DNA of 64,000 bases from Paraspadella gotoi (lineage: Eukaryota > Chaetognatha): the NCBI GenBank assembly GCA_051294375.1, contig JBJCIZ010000040.1:228330-292329 (forward strand), in the 5' to 3' direction. Positions 43,798 to 55,116 of this stretch are shown in pieces; positions within the stretch are counted from its first letter, which is position 1; each line of letters opens with the position of its first letter. Under the pieces are notes generated by a model. The model had not been told where the DNA came from. It made no database searches and worked only from the letters and a program-made list of their open reading frames with translations. The translations under genes and the position numbers were made by a program.

Positions 43798-46484
43798 TCA
43801 CGGTTCATTTTTACATCAATTTAATCGGCATGGAGTGCAAGAAATGAGATGTCCCGGGATACGTTTCCGGACCTTTGGGCTACACAAAAAAAGGGTAATC
43901 AAATTTTTCCTAATGACAGTTTTTTATAAATTAATATTAAAATTACCTATATAAAATCAATAAAGTAGAATAAAAAAATTAAAAAATGGTTTAATTTTTT
44001 TAAAAATGAAAATATGCATCATCCATAATCTATGAACAATTTTCTTTCGTTTGAGTCCATTTTTTTTAGCATAATAAACATAATTATTAATTAATTGTTC
44101 ATGATGCTTTTAATAGCTACTGGTCAGTTGTATCATTTTCAATTATAATAATTTTATAACTTTTTTTATTTTTAATAATACTGACTGCTATATTTACTTA
44201 CCTTTGACAAAATCCAAAAATTACTGGTATTAAAAATTATGTATGAAACAGACGAAAACTTTTTTTTAAATCACATGCTATTTAATTGTTTGAACTGATA
44301 TAATATTATCCTTGGACAAAATTTAAAAAGTTTTAAACAATCCCAACTAGACATTTTTAAGGTTGTCAAATGTATAAATATTTGATATTCGGACTGCTTT
44401 GTAGGTTTTAACTTAATTCAGTAGCCTCTTTTAATATGACATTAAAGCAGTATATTTAACAGTTTTTTTATTTGGAGTGGGCATCAAAGTTCTAATACAT
44501 ATTAACATCAGTATATTTGTTAAGTTTAGTAGATTCCTCTATAGATTTTTTAATTTTTGAAAACATTTTACTTTTTTTTTCTATAATTTTTTTGACACGC
44601 AAAACGTTTCTTTGATTACGCGAAAGAGAATGTAAAAAATTAAAAATAAATAGTACCAATAGTTAGAGTTATGTCTAGAATAGATGAAAAAAAAACCTTG
44701 TTTAAAAATTTGATTGGGAAGTGGGCTTACCAACGGTATCCTCCATGCTGATCGTTCTCTCAATTAATTTTTTTAATTTAATACATTTGAAAGGGAAAAA
44801 AAGAAAATTCAGAATGCAGGTGGCATAAAGGGTAAAGAAAATCTGTACATAGTGACATGATAATAATGACCTTTTATGTCTTGCGTAATGGGGGCAGTAA
44901 AGAAACCTTAAAAAATGCAATCATTAAGTCAGTCAATGAACCCTTTTCACGAATTTTTTTTCTTAATTAAAATGGATGATAAATAATAGAATTAAATTCT
45001 CTTTTATAAAGGTTGTTATATTTAAAAGAAAATTAGCAATACAATTCAACACAATGATGTCTTGCTTTGTCAAATATGTCAAATAAGTAATTTTTTAAAA
45101 TTTTATTATGATAAACAAGCAGTATATCAAGCTTTTTCTTTGCAGTTGAAGATAATGAAAAATGATTATTTTTTTTCACAGACAAGAAGGTAGACGTCCA
45201 GACTGTTTATATCAAGCTGAAAACATTTTATTATTTATCATTTTTCAAATTTAAAAAAACATTTTATCAAGCTACTACAAATTTTTTGCTTGTTTTTTAC
45301 TTTAACTAAAAAATACAAGCAAATTTATAAAGTAGAGAAAATTTAATGATAATTAAAATGTAATTCAGACTTTCCTCTTTCAATTTACAAAAGAAAACAA
45401 AAAACTTCATATGCCTTCATTGAAATTTGTAATGCAAAAAACTGTTATACTTTTAACTCGTATTTAAATAAAAACTGTGTAAAGATTTATGGATAAAATT
45501 TAACAAAACTGTTCTAGAAATGTGTCCCATGATTAGGGCTTTAATTTGATACCACACCCACCTTGCTCCCTCTTTTTTTTCAAAAGATATTCAAGAAAAT
45601 AACTTTTTTTATTACTTTTTTGCATCTTGCAGTTTTTTTTAAACAACCTAACTTTTGGCCTTAAAAATGTCTAGTTGGGATTGTTTAAAACTTTTTAAAT
45701 TTTGTCCAAGGATAATATAATATCACTCCACAAAATTAAATAGCATCTGATTTTAAAAAAAGTTTTCGTCTGTTTCATACATAATTTTTAATATCAGTAA
45801 TTTTTAGATTTTGTCAAAAGTAAGTAAATATAGCAGTCAGTATTACTAAAAATAAAAGAAGTTATCAAATTATTATAATTGAAAAGGATACAACTGACCA
45901 GTAGCTATTAAAAGCATCATGAACAATTAATTAAAAATTATGTTTATTATGCTAAAAAAAATTCAAAGTTATAAATTTTTTCATATATTTATTTATTTAA
46001 ATTATTTATTTTCTATGTCAAAACATAATCATAATAAACTTACTATATATGTATTTGACAGCCTATATTAGGTAGGTAAGTCCCTTATAATATAAATTTT
46101 TCTTCAATCATTTGGCATAGTTATAATTTTTTTTAATTTAAATTATCTGAAAAAAAATTAAAATAATATTTTAATAAAGAAAAGTTAATTACAAATAAAC
46201 TATTAAAGATAGAATAATGGTTATGGACTCAAACGAAAGAAAATTGTTCATAGATTATGGATGATGCATGATATTTTCATTTTTAAAAAAAATTAAACCA
46301 TTTTTTAATTTTTTTTATTCTACTTTTTTGATTTTATATAGGTAATTTTAATATTAATTTATAAAAAAACTGTCAATAGGAAAAATTTGATTACCCTTTT
46401 TTTGTGTAGCCCGGAAACGTATCCCAGGACATCTCATTCTTGTGCACTCCATGCCGATTAAATCTATGTAAAAAGGAACCGTGA
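43798..46484. mobile_element. Long-TIR (foldback) DNA element
   Basis: Terminal inverted repeats of about 0.57 and 0.8 kb (43798-44365, 45670-46484) beginning TCACGGTTC and ending GAACCGTGA. The flanking 5-bp direct repeat is TAGTA on both sides (43793-43797, 46485-46489). Subterminal words such as 'atcggcatggagtgca' and 'cgggatacgtttccgg' match across the arms. The 1.3 kb interior has no long open frame. Most of the interior (44480-45620) recurs alone at 49140-50300. The right arm has an extra stretch of about 230 bp (45960-46190). Confidence 0.82.
44480..45620 (+). repeat. Internal repeat shared with 49140-50300
   Basis: About 1.1 kb matching 49140-50300 in the same order ('acacgcaaaacgtttctttg', 'gaaagggaaaaaaagaaaattc', 'gacttaagtcagtcaatga'-like, 'atgattagggctttaatttg'). 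There is no coding frame, so it is probably an independent repeat captured between the TIRs. Confidence 0.7.
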
Positions 46485-47175
46485 TAGTAATATAATAATT
46501 TTAATAATAATTTTCAACAGAAAAAACAATTTCGAACAAAAAATATTTTAATACTATAATCTATGCTCATGATAGATTATTTTAACGCTGTAAGCTATGG
46601 CTACTTATAGTTTTAGGATTTCCTGAAGGCGAATTCTGAGCAAACAATGTCGGATCTGCCCACAATCATTGGCGGTAATTAATTAATTATATTTAGTTTA
46701 TATATAACTATATAAACTAAAATAATAATTTAATTAATAACTTAATTATTTTGATCAAAAATGTTTGTTTTTAGGTCTTTTCGTCACTGACCACGACAAA
46801 AGCAACGACGACGATGATGGCGATGACGACAATAATGCCACTCAGACGATTCCATCGAAACTTGATTTCCAGCTTAATCACACACTTTTCTACCCACATC
46901 AAAATTTCAAGTCAATCGACCAATCCACTCATGAGCATGTTCAAATAGTGAAATATATTTTTTGATTTTTTCCATTTAAACTCATTTCCATTCGCACGAT
47001 TCCATCGAAACTTGATTTCCAACTCAATCACACACTTCTCTACCCACACTCAAAATTTCATTCCAATCCATCCATCCAATCACGAGTTATTGAAGTTTTT
47101 TGCTAAGGTAGGATGGACGGACGGACGGAAGACAGACAGACAGACGGACGGACATCGTTTTTTGCATAATTTATC

Positions 47176-47494
47176 TCTTACCTGTTTATCTTAACTATCC
47201 CTCACAAACTATCCTTTTCCATTTCATTTTCAATATTTCAATATTTCAAAAATGCACAAACAGCCTAATTTAATTTATTTCAATCTTTGTTATGTCTAGT
47301 TTATAATATTATTTATCTTTGTTGTACATTGCCTAATGTATACTATTATTTCTCTCTCTCTCTGTGTCTCTCTCTCCCTCTCTCTCTCCCTTTCACCAAT
47401 TTCACATTCACTCTCCTTTTTATCCCTGTCCTCATCTTCACCTGTCCTCACATCTGACCACTTTCCTTTACTAAATTCTTTGTTGGAACTCTCC

Positions 47495-47527
<33 letters not shown>

Positions 47528-47688
47528 AATGTTTGTGAAATAAATTATTTGTGATTTCAAATGCTGATGAAGGCTTGAGTTGTAAGCCGAAACATGTCCA
47601 AAGTTAATAAAAAAAACTTTATTGTTCCACGAAAATTTTCGTTTTTAACTAATCTCAACAAACAACAAAAGAAAGGATAAATACAATA
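47176..47688 (+). mobile_element. Hammerhead-bearing non-coding repeat, copy G
   Basis: 513-bp insertion with a perfect 12-bp duplication GCATAATTTATC (47164-47175, 47689-47700). Order: 'ctatccctcacaaact', 'gttgtacattgcctaatgta' (47320), (CT)n, 'ctgtcctcatcttcacctgtcctcac', 'tttgttggaac', (CT)n, hammerhead-like core at 47564-47598, then a 90-bp AT-rich tail. No coding frame; ORFs here are translated CT repeats. Confidence 0.8.
47564..47598 (+). ncRNA. Hammerhead-ribozyme-like motif G
   Basis: CTGATGA (47564-47570), one A, stem II GGCTT/AAGCC with a 7-nt loop, GAAA, stem III AC-AT-GT, cleavage triplet GTC ending at 47598. Stem I starts TG before with CA after, different from motifs A, D and E but still paired. 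Core intact. Predicted cut after 47598. Confidence 0.72.
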
Positions 47689-47815
47689 GCATAATTTATC
47701 ATAATTCGATATTCTGAGATGATATATGTGAATGCCCGACAAGATTGAGGGGGCGAACTGACGGACCGACAAAGTGAATTATAGAGTCGGGATCTGAAAG
47801 CAGTTCCGACTAAAA

Positions 47816-48480
47816 ATTATACAATTTTAAAAAATGATGCAAGTAAAAAAAAATTGCAAGTTAAAAAATTATGCCAGTGAAAAAATTATGCAAGTTAAAA
47901 AAATTATGCAAGTTGAAAAAATTATTCAAGTAGAAAAATTATGCAAGTTGAAAAAATGATGCAAGTGAAAAAAACGATGCAAGTTGAAAAAATGCTGCAG
48001 GTTAAAAAATGATGCATGTTACAAAAATTATGCAAGTTACAAAAATGGTTCAATTAACAAAAATGATGCAAGTTAAAAAAATTATGCGTGTTGAAAAAAT
48101 GATGCTAATTGAAAAAAATGATGCAAATTTAAAAAATGATGCAAATTAATAAAATGATGCAGGTTGAAAAAATGATACGTGTTGAAAAAATGATGCAAGT
48201 TTAAAAATTATACGAGTTTAAAAACTGATTCGAGTTTGAAAAATGATGCAAGTTGAAAAAATGGTGCAAGTAAAAAATGGTGCAAGTTTAAAAAATGATG
48301 CCAGTAAAAAAAATGATGCGAATTGAAAAAATATTAATAGTTAAAAAAAATATTTACATGTATTGGCGCAGCCATTGGGGTTAGTATCACAAATTGAAAG
48401 AATTATTGTAATTTATCATCTGATTAGCTGATTACCGCTTTATTAGGCAGATCCGACATTGTTTGCTCAAACGTGATTTT
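47816..48480 (-). mobile_element. Helentron-like fragment with 18-bp minisatellite
   Basis: 47820-48350 is an array of about 28 degenerate 18-mers like AAAAAATGATGCAAGTTG. It is followed by the terminus TTAGGCAGATCCGACATTGTTTGCTCAAACG at 48448-48478. The array differs in sequence from the CAACTGACAT arrays, but unit length and position in the element are the same. Confidence 0.6.
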
Positions 48481-48819
48481 TAATTTCGTTATCTCTCTTT
48501 TATTACAGAACTCTTAGTTTTTACCTTGTGTCCGAATTGTACTGTTTGTTAATAAAAGCTGACTGCTCCTACACCAATTAAAATAATTGAAATCAATATC
48601 ATGAATAAGAGCAAGCAAAGCAACCTCCAGTAGTTATCACTTAAAGTTATTGGTAAAATTTTTTTCAGAAATTTTTTTTAATAAGAATGAATAAATTATA
48701 TATTTTTTGACACACTGTATTATTATGTTGCGAGATACAAATTAATTTGCTCCATCTACTGAATCAAGTTAATTTTATAATTTTTTCTTAGGGCTAATAG
48801 AAATTAAATATTTTTTTTT

Positions 48820-49140
48820 TGAAGTGACCGAAAGGAGAGAGGGTCGCCATGCATCTATGTGAGTGTGGATAAACACCACACTTAGTGTGCCCAGTGGGTC
48901 TGGGAGATTATTCCGTCAGTTGCCCTGCTTTCAAGAACTTCTGATCCGGCGGTAGGCTTGCTACCGGTAGTTTAACCAGCCCTTCACTCTTTTTGCAAGG
49001 ACTGTTCCGACCAGGACGAGAACACGTGACCTTTGGGTTCGGAGACGGAATGTGAGCCCAGTGCGCTATTATTGCGCTGATGGATGGAACAGTAAGGCGG
49101 AACAGGTTACAAACTAACAAAAGTCCGGTATAAATATTGT
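48820..49140 (-). repeat. Possible SINE
   Basis: GC-richer 320-bp block in AT-rich intron 7. On the minus strand it has a tRNA-like stretch (CACTGGGCTCACATTCCG ... GTCACGTGTTCTCGTCC) near 49085-49010. It resembles a B box only loosely. Confidence 0.33.
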
Positions 49141-50300
49141 TAATGTGTTTATTAAAGATCGTGAAAATAAAAAAAATTAAGATTTATCTTCCTCTATAAT
49201 TTTTTTATTTTGTCAGAACGTTTTACTCTTTTTTTTCCATATTTTTTGACACGCTAAACGTTTCTCTGATTACGCAAAATATCATGTAAGCAATATAAAA
49301 TTAATATAACTAATAGTTAGTATTTTGTCTCGAATAGATGGGAAAAAAAAACCTCGTTTAAAAATTCCATCGGGAAGTGGGGTAACTAAGGCTTACCAAT
49401 AGCATCCTCCACACTGATTGTTCTCTAAATAATTTTTTTTATTTAATACATTTGAAAGGGAAAAAAAGAAAATTCATAATGCAGGTTACAGAAAGCGTAT
49501 AGATAAACAGGACATACTGGCACAATAATCATGACCTTTAATGTCTTATGAAATGGGGGCAGTAAAGAAAACTAAAAAAATCGATCATTAAGTCAGTCAA
49601 TGAGCCCTTTCCAATTGGCTATTCCGCGAAATTTTTTTTCTTAATTAAAATGGATGATAAATAATAGAATTAAATTCCTAGTATAAAGACCATTATATTT
49701 AAAAGAAAATTATAAATACAAATAAACACAATAATGTCATGCTTTGTCAAATATGTCGCCAGCTATGTAATTTTTTAAAATTTTATAATAATAAATAAGC
49801 AGTGTGTCAAGCTTTTTGTTTGCAGTTAAAGATAAAGAAAAATGACCTTTTTTTTCACAGAGAACAAGGTAGACATCCAGACTGCTTATATCAATCTGAA
49901 AACATTTTTATATTTATCATTTTTAATATTTAAAAAGACATTTTATCAGGCTATTACAACAAATTGTGCTTGTTTTTTACTTTAACTGAAAAATACAAGC
50001 TTATTTATGCAGTAGAGAAAATTTAATGGTAATCAAAATGTAATTCAGTCTTTCCTTTTTCAAATTACAAAAGAAAAATAAAAAATTTCATATGCCTTCC
50101 TTGAAATTTTTAATGAAAAAAAATTGTTATACTTTTAACTCTAATTTAAATAAAAGCTGTGTAAATAATTATGGATAAAATATAATAAAACTACTTTAAA
50201 ACGATGTCCCATGATTAGGGCTTTAATTTGATACCACGCCCACCTTGCTATCTCTTTTCTTTAAAAAGTTCTTCAAGAAAATAACTTTTTTTACCATTAA
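49141..50300 (+). repeat. Second copy of the 44480-45620 repeat
   Basis: Direct repeat of the interior of the foldback element, without its TIRs. By eye the copies share most words with scattered substitutions and small indels. No gene. Confidence 0.7.
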
Positions 50301-50662
50301 AGAACTAAGGATTTGAACTACGCAGTACAAATCTTTGTTAAATAAAAATTTCGGCTAAGCGGGAGTATCTCACTTAATACTATTAGTACAACACCTAAAT
50401 TTTAATATAAAACTTGAAGAAAAATTTGTCGTCATCTAGAGACATATCACTTTCAGTTGTACCCATCGCATAACTCATTTATGGTAAATGCTTGAAGAAA
50501 TCAGCGAAACGTTTTCTCTTTTTTTAAAATAGTTATTTAACTTTTTAATCTTTATCAAAATCCATTTTTAAAAATTTAAATTTCTTAAAAAATTTTTTAA
50601 GCATTTCTTATATATTGTTAAATATTAAAATGCTTCCATTCATGAGGAAAATTAATTTAATC

Positions 50663-50914
50663 AAAATCTAACATCATAAGTCAATTTGGTTGTAAAAGGA
50701 CAAAAGACTTTTAAGACTTTTTCATATTGTAAAACATGTTAAATTTTGGCCCGCCTTAATGGAACAGTCATATCCAACCAGTTGATTTAAAATCTAACAT
50801 CATAAGTCAATTTGGTTGTAAAAGGACAAAAGACTTTTAAGACTTTTTCATATTGTAAAACATGTTAAATTTTGGCCCGCCTTAATGGAACAGTCATATC
50901 CAACCGGTTGATTT
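50663..50914 (+). repeat. 126-bp tandem duplication
   Basis: Two adjacent, nearly identical 126-bp units (aaaatctaacatcataag ... ccaaccagttgattt), differing at about one base. Very recent duplication, ending about 60 bp before the exon 8 acceptor. Confidence 0.9.
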
Positions 50915-50977
50915 AAAAACCTTTTTGTTATATACATTGTAATTTTAGTGTGACCTTAAGTTATTTTTTTTTTTCAG

Positions 50978-51330
50978 AGTGATGTTGGACATACAATTTG
51001 TGTCCTATGTCCTCAAGGATTTTATAGTAACATCCCAAAGCTTGGTGTAATGTGTAGTAAATGTCCATCAGGATGGTATTCTAACAGAAGAGGTTCAACA
51101 AAGTGTATCGAGTGTAAACCGGGTACTAAACTAGTTAACTCTAAAACAGGATGTGAAAAATGTAAAATTGGTGAATACCAATCTAAGTCTGCACAAAGGA
51201 GATGTATATTTTGTGATAAGGGTCACTATTCCAAAGCTGGTGCGAAAATATGCAATAAATGTCCAAAGGGGTATTTCCAATCTGATCGTGGACAAGGAAA
51301 ATGTATAATATGTGGAAAAGGAAGATACAG
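50978..51330 (+). CDS. Exon 8, Cys-rich repeats
   Basis: Acceptor with a long T-tract and CAG at 50975-50977. Starts in phase 0 (SDVGHTICVLCPQGFYSN) and ends in phase 2 at GTGAAA (51331). Seven CxxC units: CVLCPQGFY, CSKCPSGWY, CIECKPGTK, CEKCKIGEY, CIFCDKGHY, CNKCPKGYF and CIICGKGRY. Lys/Arg-rich between Cys, as in the neighbouring exons. Confidence 0.9.
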
Positions 51331-52244
51331 GTGAAATGAAATGTAAATTGTCTCATATTTTGATAAATTTTTGGTAAAGACAGTTTTTGTTTTTATTGAA
51401 TATTATGATTATGCTAAGTTATTCATATGTAGATTTAAATTTTCTGTAATGTACTAAAAAATTAGTATTCGTCTTAAACTCCCTCCTGTTAATTTTAGTT
51501 AAAGGTTTTATATATGATTAAACTATGACAAAAGAAGCCACGTTTTTTTAGTATATTTTTTTACCAGCTGATGAAGAATGATGGCAACATATATATAATT
51601 AGAAATATCATAAAGCTTTGAAAATTCTTGATTCTTGCAAAATTTTTGGTGCCAACGAATATCACAAAACAATTTTTGCGTCAAACCACTTCCGGTTTAA
51701 AATAAAGTTACTAATCACCCTATTAGAGATTATTTTTTCATTTTGCTTCATAAATAATTCCAAAAGTATTATTGCAAAACATTCCATCTTAGAAATTATT
51801 TATTTTTTTAAGCCAAACCTGCCTAGACCAAACTTATCAACCAATTTCAATAAAATTTTATATGAATGTATTATTTGATTGTACAAATAAAATTTTTTAA
51901 GTGATTTTAAATATTTAATCCATAAGCCAAGATATTGGCTATTATAGGGTCGACCAAGTGTTGCAAAAAGGTAGTAGTGAATTAGAAGAAAGATGCCTTG
52001 GCATTTGTGGCTAGCAAGACTCCCACTTAACCCTAACCAAACCCTCAACCAAATCCTAACCTGGGCCTCCTGTCTTCTAAAACCATAAAGAGCATCGAGG
52101 GAATTTTTTTAAATTTCAAAAATGTGTATTTTTGGGAGCCCTAATATGAGTATAAAAATATTTAACAAAATTCATAATTTCAATTGAAACACTGCTCCTG
52201 ATATAATCTTTTTTTTCACATATTTTCCCAAAAGGAGCTTTGTA
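51331..52244. other. Intron 8 proximal, dispersed repeat copy 3
   Basis: About 51500-51730 resembles the AT-rich repeat at 50-300. The rest shows no gene; a short GC-richer word near 51940-52070 is not assigned. Confidence 0.4.
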
Positions 52245-52650
52245 AAATATTATGCCTCGCCATTTTGTCTTTTTCTTCTCTCAGCCAAACTTTTATTTTT
52301 GACCGTACATAAACTGTCCTCACGCGTTCGGCCAATACCTTTTCTGGTTATTTGTTGGTCTTTTGTCGTTCCCTATGTCGTAATTTGGCGAGACTTAAGA
52401 TAATTATTCAGTTCGTTTTTTAACATCTCTAAGTAGTATTGTCCGTCCTCAACTACAGTTTTACAGGATTTTTTTGATATTTGATGTAAAATAAAGTTAT
52501 CAAACCTTCATGGCTACAATCTATTCATAATTTTACTGGATATTCAACGAAACATTCATAGAAACCTACGTCAGTCTTTCACGGGACGGACAACGCTGGT
52601 ACGCTTGATATCGCGAGCATGAAATAACAAGTTATTTCACAAGCTTCTTT
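52245..52650 (+). repeat. 410-bp dispersed repeat, copy 1
   Basis: Matches, inverted, 53171-53580: 'gcctcgccattttgtc', 'ctgtcctcacgcgttcggcca', 'tttctggttatttg', 'cgggacggacaacgc', 'tatcgcgagcatgaaataacaag'. SINE-sized and non-coding. No tRNA-like head was identified. Confidence 0.65.
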
Positions 52651-53104
52651 AAATTTTTATATTTAAGTAAAGTTTGAAAACACTTTATTAAAAAATGTAT
52701 TTTTAAAATAAACATGTTAAAATGAAAATTAACATATTTGCACTGTCATACAAGTTTTATAAATTATCAAATTTTGGGGATTTTTGCGATTTGAAATAAC
52801 CTAACTTTGATTAAAAATTTGCTAAAATTCCCAATGACATGGGGACTCATAATTTTCTTTATTGTAACTGGGACATGTGAATGTGATAGATGGGTATTTT
52901 ACTAACCATGAAATTGCTAATCATTTTTCACAAAATTACAAATTAGTCTATGATGATTTTAATGCAAACAGCAATTCTCGTCTTAAGTCTGAATTTTCAG
53001 AAAAGTATAAAAATTATTGTGAATCATTATCTCAACAATCGATTAGACCTTATCTAATATCTTGGGATGAATTTTTAACAGCTTTATATTTGGGAGAGAA
53101 AAAC

Positions 53105-53700
53105 AATTTATTTGTTTTTATCAACGAATTGTATTATTGTTAAGACATGTTTCGACTCTTGAGTTTTAGAGTGTGAATTATCTTCTTGTATTTCACGCTC
53201 GCGACGTCAAGCGTTCGAGGCGTCGTCCGTCCCTTGTGAGTTTAAGGTAGGCTTTTTATGAATCTTTTCTGATTCATGAGGAAATTGAATGAATACAAAG
53301 TGGCGATGAAGGTTTAGAAACTTTTATTTGTATTTACCTGCATAAAAATCTCGTGAAACTTAAGTTGAGGACGGGCGATGCTACTTTAGAAAGCCATAAA
53401 AATGAACTAAATATTTCTGTTGAGTCTCCGCAAATTATGACAAAATATCGACAAAGATTCGACAAATAACCAGAAAAACAATTTTGGCCAAACGCGTGAG
53501 GACAAATAAGTACGGTCAAAAATAAGATTTCGGCTGAGAGAGGAAAAGACTTACTGAGGCGAGCCATAATAGTTTACATAGAGTCTTCATCAATTATGAC
53601 AATCAATAATTTCTTACTCTTTAACATTAGGTTAGAGATAGAGAGAGACAGAAAAAAAGGGAGTTTCCAACAAATAATTGAGCAAGGGTACTTTTATTGA
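53105..53700 (-). repeat. Hammerhead-bearing repeat, copy H, interrupted
   Basis: Inserted between the two LINE pieces. The minus strand has the GA/CT tract and 'gttggaaactccc' (about 53640-53670), TTGATGAAGACTCTA (53584-53598), then a 410-bp insertion, then CTCTA, AGAGTC, GAAA, CATGTC (53170-53144). Without the insertion, stem II GACTC/GAGTC and the core would be restored. ACTCTA is duplicated at the insertion edges. Confidence 0.6.
53171..53580 (-). repeat. 410-bp dispersed repeat, copy 2, inserted in a hammerhead loop
   Basis: Inverted copy of 52245-52650. It interrupts stem-loop II of hammerhead copy H, with ACTCTA at both edges as a likely 6-bp target duplication. Confidence 0.6.
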
Positions 53701-54577
53701 AATTCTTTTTTTTATGCTGACAACATTGCGCTTTTGTCACCAACAATAGCAGGTATGCAAACTCTAATAAATATCTGAAAACAAAAGTAATGTATTTTGG
53801 AAAACCTTACACAGACGTTCTTTCCCTTAACAGTAACCCTATAGAACTCGTTAATAAATGGACTTATCTTGGCTTTAACCTGAGTAGCGACAAGGGGTCC
53901 TTATTTGAACCTAGCAATCTAGTAATTGTTTAATTAATGCTTTGTATAAACCATCTGAAGAAGTTCTAATGAAATTGTTTTATACAAATTGTGTCCCTAT
54001 ACTACTATATGGCTGTGAGGTAAAATCTTTTTTGGCTAGAGACATGAACAGAATTAATGTTGCTATTAAAATATAGAAAAATATTCGGATTCAACTGATG
54101 GGAAAGCATTAGAGAGCTACGGACTTCATTTGGTTACTGTGATATTATTACCATGTTTAACCAGCATAAAAAGAACTTTATTTCTAAGATCTATAGTTCG
54201 AAAAATTTAGTTCTTAAAAGAATAATCGCATTCTTTAATGATTGAAATATTTTAATCGATAATTTGGACCTTTTTTGTCTGTGGTGGTGGTTTTCACGCA
54301 ATCTTTAACTTTGTTTTGTCTTTAGACTTAGCTGTGTTTTGATGCTCCTGTATGTACTGAATAAACCTTGTTGAATTCGAACTAAAACGCATATAATGAA
54401 CTACCAAAATCATAAGTACAGTAATAATTCTCCATATACTTTAGTATGACCCCGCTAATGCGGATAGATGGATAGACAGACAACTTTTTGGGGTAATATT
54501 TTTGAGATAAATTTGAAGCGGATTAAATTAAAAAATATTTTTAATTTTTGAACTTAACTCTTTTTTTATCATTTCAG

Positions 54578-55116
54578 TTCTAAGGAAGGAAACAAAATAT
54601 GCCCACCTTGTGAGCCTGGAACTTATGCAAATATTACTGGAAGTTTTAAATGTGTTAATTGTGATGAAGGCTATTACCAGTATAAAAAAGGTCAAACCGG
54701 CTGTTTTATATGCCAACCAGGAAGTTATTCAAAAACTGGCTCTGCAAATTGCACTTTATGTGAGAAAGGAACATTCCAAAAGTTACCTGGTCAAAATCAT
54801 TGCAAAAAATGTACACCAGGTACATTTTCTGACAAAGAGGGAATGACTTTTTGCAAAGCATGTCCTGCAAATACATATCAAAATTTGGAAAAACAGTCAA
54901 AATGTCGTCCCTGTGATCAGAATACAAGAAGCAAAAGAGGAAGCAGTCATTGTACAGCATGCAAAGCCGGTTTTGAAATTGGAAAAGTTACATTTGATGG
55001 TGAAGCTGGATCAAATGTTCCATCAGAGTATATGCACACACCTGAGTGTGCATTTACAGGAAAAAATTGTCCTACAGTAAGCTCCAAATATGAATTCCTC
55101 CCAGGAAGTTTTTTAA
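54578..55116 (+). CDS. Exon 9, Cys-rich repeats
   Basis: Acceptor CATTTCAG. The first base completes Ser with exon 8, then SKEGNKICPPCEPGTYAN. Eight CxxC units (CVNCDEGYY, CFICQPGSY, CTLCEKGTF, CKKCTPGTF, CKACPANTY, CRPCDQNTR, CTACKAGFE) run to about 54985. A different tail follows with VPSEYMHTPECAFTGKNCPT and YEFLPGSF. It ends in phase 1 at GTAAGT (55117). The change in pattern marks the end of the repeat array. Confidence 0.9.

Larger units (their letters stand above)
46638..47815 (+). mobile_element. Helentron-like element, copy 5, with hammerhead repeat inside
   Basis: 5' end TGAGCAAACAATGTCGGATCTGCCC at about 46637, then internal blocks in duplicate (46850-46990, 47000-47100), (GGAC)n/(GACA)n at 47112-47153, the insertion 47176-47688, and the 3' hairpin GTCGGGATCTG...CAGTTCCGAC with TAAAAA at 47788-47815. 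Confidence 0.65.
52877..54400 (+). pseudogene. Broken LINE (CR1/L2-like) remnant 2
   Basis: First piece 52883-53110: VIDGYFTNHEIANHFSQNYK, later SIRPYLISWDEFLTALY, the pre-RT region of LINEs, closely related to the piece at 3152. A hammerhead repeat interrupts it. The second piece, about 53755-54110, reads NKYLKTKVMYFGKPYTD, VNKWTYLGFNLSSDKG and LFYTNCVPILLYGCEV, the typical C-terminal end of LINE RT. The tail ends GTTGAATTCGAAC...ACGCATATA near 54390, as in LINE 1. The RT core is missing. Confidence 0.68.

Noticed and set aside
47296-47554. RERERE / SLSLSL proteins
   Set aside because: Translation of (CT)n/(GA)n tracts in the hammerhead repeat.
53334-53567. 77-codon minus-strand frame with a hydrophobic start that looks like a signal peptide
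   Set aside because: It lies wholly in the 410-bp dispersed repeat; the other copy at 52245 does not keep the frame.
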